From positions 2,666,001-2,730,000 of the forward strand of contig NZ_CP059154.1 in assembly GCF_013456555.2 (NCBI RefSeq): DNA of 64,000 nt, given 5' to 3'. Below, piece by piece: positions 59,301 through 64,000 of the stretch. Made by a program: the position numbers and the translations under genes. This DNA is from Natrinema zhouii. Lineage in GTDB: Archaea; Halobacteriota; Halobacteria; Halobacteriales; Natrialbaceae. The notes below the pieces were generated by a model. The model did no database searches and was not told the origin of the DNA. It saw only the letters and a program-made list of their open reading frames with translations. The stretch's first letter is position 1; the number at the start of each line of letters is the position of its first letter.

Positions 59301-59825
59301 CCGTACCTCTACGAGGATGCGTTCAACTTCGACGACGGGCTCGCGCGGTTCGTCCCGTCGGAGGCGGCCGACGATATGCGTCCGATCCCGACCGAGGAGT
59401 ACCCGTTCACGCTCACCACCGGGCGGGTGCTCTACCACTGGCACACGGGGTCGATGACGCGGCGCGGGAACGCGTCGATGAAGCAGGTTCCCGAGAGCTT
59501 CGTCACGATCCATCCGGAGGCGGCCGACCGGCTCGGTATCGCGGACGACGAGTACGTCCGCGTCGAGTCCCGACAGAGCGATATCGTCGTGCGGGCGAAC
59601 GTCGAGGAAACGTCGGGACCGGACGTCCTCTTCGTCCCGATGCACTTCATCCACGGGGCGGTCAACAGGTTGACCAAGGAGGAGTTCGACCCGCAGAGCA
59701 AGATCCCGGCGTACAAGGTAACGAACGTCCGCGTCGAACCGCTCGGAACGGAGCCCGATGTCGAGCCGACCTCGCCCGAAGCGCTGGCCGACGACGACTC
59801 CGAGACGCTGGCGGGCGACGACTGA
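56310..59825 (+). CDS. Formate dehydrogenase, molybdopterin catalytic subunit (Cys type)
   Basis: 1171 aa. The NuoG-like N-terminus has a 2Fe-2S cluster (C88, C106, C109, C122), the His-Cys cluster (H154, C158, C161, C167) and two 4Fe-4S clusters (C208-C218 and C253-C263). A linker of about 120 residues follows (about 290-415). The molybdopterin domain starts with its own 4Fe-4S site (CTYCGVGC at 428-435, C465). The catalytic residue is C556 in TRLCHSST with H557, a Cys not Sec enzyme. NVQGGGDMG is typical of formate dehydrogenases. It oxidises formate to CO2, and is coupled to the NuoF-like gene by a GTGA overlap. Confidence 0.9.
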   Translation: MSADDPGPTEHAPTENLPGVPDVDDPRSSTPLTEDFRTGTANDPDVGVESDEMTTVTIDGQPVAVSPGSTLIDALETVDTDSDVPALCYYDRDTEQSDNIGPRSACRTCMVETDEYGTVPACSFPAEDGLEVATDAPDAEEARDVNLDLVLGNHNLRCTTCGQNGRCELQDTAIDHGVNEPRYGVFDDRDAYAPIDDTSVIQIDRNKCILCNRCVEACNDVQNAGVLRMSGKGDDIHIDFQKPEADTMEDSTCISCGHCVTVCPTGSLVEEGLVDATTIPLPGFTQKVSIGEVQEGRPFETADTSDAPNREVPEFGGGALEEQSANEGQPTAESQSTAADRPDGEIEPDAAELDGVAEFMAKSKQRATTLSDRATERAVETVDRATETVEHAAESVAEKSMTIGQLFDAAQVVSGARKQNIRVADTTCTYCGVGCRFELYGRGEEVLGVRPADPDQTPANDFSTCVKGKFGYDYVDSDGRLTTPLIKEDGEFREASWDEALDRVADRLTDIRDEYGADSLAVTSSSKATNEENFLAQKFARQVLETPHVDNCTRLCHSSTVAALKQTVGYGAMTNRINEDIGETDCYLITGSNTTESHPVLATRIVQNVRDGAELVVFDPRKMTIADHADQYNRTKPGTDTVWLNGMMHHIIEEELYDEEFVDERTKQFDDLKETVEPYTPERVEEVTDVPAADLTDAAETIATSDTCVYGWAMGLTQHAHGTRNALAIANLALLCGHVGKPESGLSPFRGQNNVQGGGGDMGPIPNNLPGYQDVTDDDVLDKFEDSWGVRPPNEVGLRVTEMFSAIPGVKETVDGEQGTDAYGGDYPEDGEAERGTDDPAADEGYSPENTDLHGMYIVGENPAQSEPDIQHAEEALAALDFLVVQELFMTETAKHADVVLPAASMAEKYGTVTNTERRIQLVRPAVESPGEAQTDAAILQALAGRLGFDWDYESPAEVMDEINDLTPIYGGVTHERLEEKEDGLQWPCWNEDHPGTPYLYEDAFNFDDGLARFVPSEAADDMRPIPTEEYPFTLTTGRVLYHWHTGSMTRRGNASMKQVPESFVTIHPEAADRLGIADDEYVRVESRQSDIVVRANVEETSGPDVLFVPMHFIHGAVNRLTKEEFDPQSKIPAYKVTNVRVEPLGTEPDVEPTSPEALADDDSETLAGDD

Positions 59826-59906
59826 GACGGTCTGCTGTCACTGTGTACCGGCGCACCCGCATGGCGGGTCGCGGGTGCGCCGGAAATGACTTACAGTAGA
59901 CCGTCT
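59825..59906. repeat. 82-bp interrupted inverted repeat after formate dehydrogenase
   Basis: Outer arms AGACGGTCT (59825-59833) / AGACCGTCT (59898-59906), next CTGT (59835-59838) / ACAG (59893-59896), then a 9+9-nt imperfect zone, and an inner perfect stem CCGGCGCACCCGC (59848-59860) / GCGGGTGCGCCGG (59871-59883) with a 10-nt loop. It begins within the stop codon of the gene. It may be a terminator/stability structure, or the ends of a small mobile element. Confidence 0.7.
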
Positions 59907-60004
59907 GACGCTCCTCGAGACACCGTCGTCGCTCGTCGGATTCCGGGCGGTACAACCGTCGTACTTTTTGCAGTTCCATTCCAACGGATACTCAATCACC
60001 TCAC

Positions 60005-61657
60005 ATGCAGCCAACGCGCTCCCGTTCGGTCGTCGCCCTGCTTACGATCGTCCTCACCGCGATGCTGGTGACCGGCGGCCTCGCCGGCCCCATGGTGGCG
60101 GCGAGCGCTGCTGCGTCTCCCGAGAGCACCGCTTCGACGTCGGCCGAGTCCGCGCCGTCCCTCGAGTCGCCGTCGGCCTCGAGCGCGGTTGCGACACAGG
60201 ACGCCCGTCCCGAGAACCCCTCAACCGAGGACACCGTCGGCTACGTCGAAGGCTACTGGTACGACGACGAGTTGGCCGTCGACAGTCAGTCGAACGCGGT
60301 CGTCGACGAGGACGAACTCGATCCCGTTATCTATCGAGCGATGGCCCGCGTCGAGACGATCCGAAACATGACCTTCGAGGACGAAGTCGCCGTCGACGTG
60401 GTCTCTCGCGAGACCTACCGGCAGACCAACGAGGAGCGCTTCGCGAACTACACCGCAGCCGAACGACTCGAGCAGAACGTGGGCTACGAAGCGCTGTTCA
60501 CGGTCGACCGGGAGACGGCGGCGGCCGACGCCACTGAGACGGTGTACGGCGGTGCCGTCAAGGGCTACTACGACCCCGAAACGGACGAGATCGTCATCGT
60601 CTCGGAGAACCCCGAGTCACCCGAACTGGACGAGTTGACGCTCGGCCACGAACTCGTCCACGCCCTGCAGGACCAGCGATTCGACCTGTCGCGGCTCAAC
60701 GGCTCAACGCAGGACGCGGAGCTGGCCGGCAACGGGCTGGCCGAAGGCGACGCAAGCTGGGTCGAACGCGCGTACGAGGACCGATGCGGGAGCGAGTGGG
60801 ACTGTCTCAGTCCCAGCGGCGGAGAACAGGCCGGCAACTTCGACGTCAACTGGGGCATCTATTTCGCCGTCTATCAGCCCTACAGCGACGGTCCCGACTA
60901 CGTCGACTCCCTGCGCGAGCAGGGCGAGGGCTGGTCGGCGGTCAACGCGGCCTACGACGACCCGCCCGCGACGACGTCTGCCGTGATCCACCCCGGCTCC
61001 GAGCGCGAACCGGCGAACGTCTCGGTTCCCGACCGCTCGAGCGACGGCTGGCGACAGCTCACCGTCGACGGCGCGGTGGCGAACGACACCGTCGGCGAAG
61101 CGGGCATGGTCGCGATGTTCGCCGCCGACGCGATGGACGGGGGTCAGTCGTCGGTGATCAGCGCCACCGAACTCTTCGGCAGCGAGGAGGGAAGTTACAA
61201 CTACGACCACTCCTACACCGACGGCTGGGCCGGCGACAAGCTGGTCGTCTACACCAGCGACGAGATCGACAACGAGAGCGATCCCGCTGCGGCCGGCGAG
61301 GCCGGCTACGTCTGGCGAACGAAGTGGCAGTCGACGGACGACACCGAGGAGTTCCTCGACGGCTACCGCCAGCTACTCGACGACCACGGTGCCGAGGCGG
61401 TCGACGATCGCCAGAACACCTTCGTGATCGACGACGGCGGCTACTCCGGCGCGTACTTCCTCGAGCGGAACGGGACGACGGTGACGATCGTCCGCGCCCC
61501 GTCGGTCGCGGCGCTGTCGAACGTCGAGACCGGTGCGGCACCCGAAGCAGCTTCCCTTCCCATTCCCGGGTTCGGTACGACGGCCGCAGCGGGCGCAATC
61601 GCGATCACGTTGCTCGGATCGGTGACCTGGCTCGCCGTCGGGCGCTATCGACCGTGA
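60005..61657 (+). CDS. Hvo_1808-type surface protein with HExxH motif and PGF-CTERM tail
   Basis: 550 aa. A Sec-type signal peptide (about 1-37) and a Ser/Ala-rich spacer precede the folded domain. HELVH (215-219) followed by NGLAEGDASWVER gives the His-Glu-His plus downstream Glu layout of gluzincin metalloproteases. The C-terminus is PGFGTTAAAGAIAITLLGS followed by basic residues, a PGF-CTERM signal for archaeosortase and lipid attachment. So it is an S-layer-associated protein and perhaps a protease. A T-run (59974-59979) lies 28 bp before the ATG. It is followed by a paralogue with a different anchor. Confidence 0.85.
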   Translation: MQPTRSRSVVALLTIVLTAMLVTGGLAGPMVAASAAASPESTASTSAESAPSLESPSASSAVATQDARPENPSTEDTVGYVEGYWYDDELAVDSQSNAVVDEDELDPVIYRAMARVETIRNMTFEDEVAVDVVSRETYRQTNEERFANYTAAERLEQNVGYEALFTVDRETAAADATETVYGGAVKGYYDPETDEIVIVSENPESPELDELTLGHELVHALQDQRFDLSRLNGSTQDAELAGNGLAEGDASWVERAYEDRCGSEWDCLSPSGGEQAGNFDVNWGIYFAVYQPYSDGPDYVDSLREQGEGWSAVNAAYDDPPATTSAVIHPGSEREPANVSVPDRSSDGWRQLTVDGAVANDTVGEAGMVAMFAADAMDGGQSSVISATELFGSEEGSYNYDHSYTDGWAGDKLVVYTSDEIDNESDPAAAGEAGYVWRTKWQSTDDTEEFLDGYRQLLDDHGAEAVDDRQNTFVIDDGGYSGAYFLERNGTTVTIVRAPSVAALSNVETGAAPEAASLPIPGFGTTAAAGAIAITLLGSVTWLAVGRYRP

Positions 61658-61781
61658 TCGGGCTCCCGAACGTGACCGAGCTCCCAATCGATCGACGCGC
61701 CGTTTTCACACCTGGCCGACACCGCCTTCTCGCGGCCGGTTGGCCGATACCGCTTTCACGACCACGTCGAACGGTGATTCG

Positions 61782-63329
61782 ATGAGCCGAACTCGACTGT
61801 TCGCGGTCGTCGTGCTGCTCGTGCTCTCGGGCTGTGCGCTTCCCGGCTCTCCCGACGAGTTCGACACGGACCGCGAACTCGGACACGTCGGCGACTATGC
61901 CCACGACGACGTCTTCGAGTTCGACGCGAGCGACGGACTCACCGAGGCCCAACTCGAGGCCGTGAAGTACCGCTCGATGGCCCGGATCGAGGTCGTCCGC
62001 GGGCTGAAATACGAACGCGACGTCGACCTCGAGGTGATGAGCCGCGCCGAGTACCGCGACCGGCGGGCGTCCGACACCGAAAACGCGTCGGCGTTCACCA
62101 ACGAGCTCTGGCGCGGGGCGTTCGTCGTCGACGGCGAAACGGACGTCAACCGGGCGTTCGCCGATCTCTACGGCAGTTCGATTCAAGGCTACTACGTGAA
62201 CGACCGGATCGTCATTATCACCGACGACACCGACGAGATCCGGATCGATCGGGAGATCCTGGTCCACGAACTGACACACGCACTCCAGGACCAGCACTTC
62301 GGTCTCGCTCGCGAGAGCGAGACGATCGACGGGATTCGCGCCGAAAACGGGCTAATCGAGGGTGAGGCGGGCTACGTCCCCGTCCAGTACGATCGCCGGT
62401 GCGGGAACGAGTGGCAGTGTCTACCCGACAGCCAGGTGTCGGCGGCCTCGGACGACGAGATCGCACAGCGCCCGTTCAACGTCGGGCTCTTCCTTTCGAT
62501 CTACGTGCCGTACGCGGAGGGTCCCACATTCGTCACTGCACTTTACGACCGCGGCGGCTGGGACGCCGTCGACGCCGCCCACGACGCCCCGCCGCAGAGC
62601 ACCGCCCAGCTGATCCACCCTGAGCGCTATCCCGACGCCGATCCGGTCGATGTCGCGATTCCGGACCGCTCGAGCGATGAGTGGCAACCGATCACGGACG
62701 GTGGAGACGGCGATGACGGCGAGATCCGGACGGAGACGATCGGTGAGGCCACGCTGTTCGCGACGCTCTGGGCCAACGGCATCATCGAGCGTCCGCTCCG
62801 CGAGGGGGCGACCGAGCGCTCGCAGTACAACTACTCCCATCCCGCGACGGCCGGCTGGGCCGGCGATAGCCTTCACGTGTACCAGCAGACGGACGAGCCG
62901 AGCCAGACCGGCCACGTCTGGCGGCTCGCCTGGGAGAGCCCATCCGACGCGACTGAGTTCGCCGATGCATACCGCCGGCTCCTCGCGAACCAGGGGGCCG
63001 AGCGGGTCGACACTGCTGGAAATAGCATCTACCGGATCCCCGACGGCGAGGCCTTCGAAGGCGTGTATCGCATTTCCGTCACTGGCGAGACGGTCGAAAT
63101 CGTCGGCGCGCCGACCGTCGACGACCTCGAGGCGATCCACCCCACCGAATCGGGCTCGAACCAAGGCGGGTCCGGGGGCGCTCTCGAGCCTGCAGTCTCC
63201 CTCGAGCGAACGGCTGCCGCCGGACCGACGGCTACCGCTGGACCAACGGCAACCGCCGCGTCATCGCGGCCCGCAGCGTCGTTCCCGATCGGACCGCCGA
63301 AGACACCGCGCGCGCCGACAGACGGGTAG
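61782..63329 (+). CDS. Hvo_1808-type lipoprotein with HExxH motif (paralogue)
   Basis: 515 aa. The signal sequence ends in a lipobox (LLVLSGC, C18), so the protein is a lipoprotein. The body parallels the preceding gene: HELTHALQDQHF, AENGLIEGEAGYV, NEWQCLPDSQ, SQYNYSHPATAGWAGDSLHV. HExxH and the downstream Glu are kept. It lacks the PGF-CTERM tail; instead the C-terminus is a low-complexity Ala/Pro/Thr stretch. The ATG at 61782 begins MSRTRLFAVV; the open frame before it has no signal sequence. Thus two paralogues sit next to each other with N- and C-terminal anchors respectively. Confidence 0.85.
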   Translation: MSRTRLFAVVVLLVLSGCALPGSPDEFDTDRELGHVGDYAHDDVFEFDASDGLTEAQLEAVKYRSMARIEVVRGLKYERDVDLEVMSRAEYRDRRASDTENASAFTNELWRGAFVVDGETDVNRAFADLYGSSIQGYYVNDRIVIITDDTDEIRIDREILVHELTHALQDQHFGLARESETIDGIRAENGLIEGEAGYVPVQYDRRCGNEWQCLPDSQVSAASDDEIAQRPFNVGLFLSIYVPYAEGPTFVTALYDRGGWDAVDAAHDAPPQSTAQLIHPERYPDADPVDVAIPDRSSDEWQPITDGGDGDDGEIRTETIGEATLFATLWANGIIERPLREGATERSQYNYSHPATAGWAGDSLHVYQQTDEPSQTGHVWRLAWESPSDATEFADAYRRLLANQGAERVDTAGNSIYRIPDGEAFEGVYRISVTGETVEIVGAPTVDDLEAIHPTESGSNQGGSGGALEPAVSLERTAAAGPTATAGPTATAASSRPAASFPIGPPKTPRAPTDG

Positions 63330-63359
63330 CTTTTTTGTCTCCGACGGGAAACCGACGAT

Positions 63360-64000
63360 ATGTCAAATCCGTTCGAAACCGTCCCCGCGACGGCGATTCT
63401 CGAGGGGGACGCGACTGACGCCTACTTCGAGCGTACGCGGGCCACGCTCGAGCACGCGGGCAAGAACCCGCGCGTCGTCGCCGAAGTCACCGCAGACCAG
63501 TTCCCGACGGGGGAGTTCGACGTCTTCACTGGCGTCAAAGACGTGGCAACGCTGTTCGAGGGCCGCGGCGTCGACGTCGACGCGCTCCCTGACGGCCAAC
63601 TGTTCGACGGCGGCCCCGTCCTCCGGATCGAGGGTCCATACCTCGCGTTCGCCGAACTCGAGACCTCGCTGCTGGGCTTTCTCTCCCAGCCCAGCGGCTT
63701 CGCGACGGCCGCGCTCGAGGCCAGACTGGCGGCTCCCGAGTCGCTCGTCCTCTCCTTCGGGGCCCGCCACGTCCACCCGTCGATCGCGACGACGGTCGAA
63801 CGAGCCGCGTTGCTCGCCGGTCTCGACGGGTTCTCACACGTCGCTGCGGGCGAAATCCTGGGCCGAGAGGCGGGCGGGACGATGCCCCACGCGCTCATGT
63901 TCTGTTTCGGCGAGGGCAACCAGGCCGAGGCGTGGACGGCGTTCGACGAGGCCGTCGGCGAGGAGGTGCCCCGAATCGCGCTGGTCGACACCTTCTGGGA
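63360..64000 (+). CDS. Nicotinate phosphoribosyltransferase (partial, runs off the window)
   Basis: The visible 213 residues start MSNPFETVPATAILEGDATD and include YFERTRATLEHAGKNPRVVA, LEGRGVDVDALPDG-like segments, LETSLLGFLSQPSGFATAAL, SFGARHVHPSIATTVERAAL and LGREAGGTMPHALM. These are the substrate- and PRPP-binding features of the shorter archaeal NAPRTase. It makes nicotinate mononucleotide from nicotinate, the salvage branch that meets nadC's product. A T-rich box (cttttttgtc) lies 27 bp before the ATG. The C-terminal part is beyond the window end. Confidence 0.93.
   Translation, partial: MSNPFETVPATAILEGDATDAYFERTRATLEHAGKNPRVVAEVTADQFPTGEFDVFTGVKDVATLFEGRGVDVDALPDGQLFDGGPVLRIEGPYLAFAELETSLLGFLSQPSGFATAALEARLAAPESLVLSFGARHVHPSIATTVERAALLAGLDGFSHVAAGEILGREAGGTMPHALMFCFGEGNQAEAWTAFDEAVGEEVPRIALVDTFW

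Noticed and set aside
57279..59654. A 791-codon open frame on the minus strand opposite the formate dehydrogenase gene
   Set aside because: It mirrors the third-codon G+C bias of the real gene, has basic and low-complexity composition, no recognisable domain, and overlaps a gene with many conserved cofactor motifs.
1..64000. tRNA, rRNA, CRISPR or intact insertion sequences
   Set aside because: I looked for T-loop-like sequences, regularly spaced repeats and transposase frames on both strands and saw none that could be supported.

Overview
The window is a G+C-rich, gene-dense piece of a haloarchaeal chromosome, most likely from the Natrinema/Haloterrigena part of the Halobacteria (the genus is an inference). 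The evidence is acidic proteins throughout, leaderless-type promoters (AT-rich box about 26-30 bp before the start codon), and archaeal or haloarchaeal families: NAC with a UBA tail, a CetZ tubulin, a PurN-PurH fusion, a HVO_0758-type zinc finger, and Hvo_1808-type surface proteins with a PGF-CTERM tail. I see no rRNA, tRNA, CRISPR array or intact insertion sequence.

Layout. 1-4620: start of a tRNA methyltransferase, NAC, an SDR, an HD phosphohydrolase, a PUA protein, a NYN nuclease-like protein and HtpX. 4700-11222: a diaminopimelate/lysine cluster (dapA-dapB-dapD, an AbrB-type regulator, lysA, dapF, dapE). It is preceded by what looks like a complete attenuation leader: a leaderless promoter, a 26-codon peptide with two Lys codons near its end, then nested RNA hairpins. 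11351-16688: an unknown membrane protein, two tandem half-size EamA-like proteins, and divergent purB and purNH. 16937-28437: small membrane proteins, a frameshifted DUF3267 gene, Dph6, DUF373, SppA, an ATP-grasp enzyme, a SnoaL-like protein, a coiled-coil protein, a GH2-like protein without its catalytic carboxylates, and CetZ. 28572-38856: sulfite oxidase, SDR, DHH phosphoesterase, PfkB kinase, zinc finger, glycosyltransferase, Nudix hydrolase, an alkyltransferase-like protein with Asp for the active Cys, and a Gfo6-like dehydrogenase broken by an in-frame TAG.

39062-43943 holds de novo NAD synthesis (nadA-nadB, then nadC, with an opposed mscS between). 43944-44962 is an A+T-rich islet with one small winged-helix-like gene. 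45656-48766 pairs an Lrp regulator with an APC permease-UspA fusion. 48967-54555 carries a TIGR00341 membrane protein, a lipoate ligase-like protein, an M23-like protein, a thioesterase, two tandem 54-aa membrane proteins and a cysteine hydrolase. 54661-59825 is a two-subunit formate dehydrogenase (NuoF-like plus FdhA-like) ending at a very long inverted repeat. 60005-63329 has two tandem Hvo_1808-type HExxH surface proteins with different anchors, and the window ends inside nicotinate phosphoribosyltransferase.

The most interesting items are the dap leader/attenuator, a palindromic element read in the same frame inside lysA and purNH, arrays of intergenic hairpins of similar design, the 82-bp inverted repeat after the formate dehydrogenase genes, and several enzymes that have lost catalytic residues.
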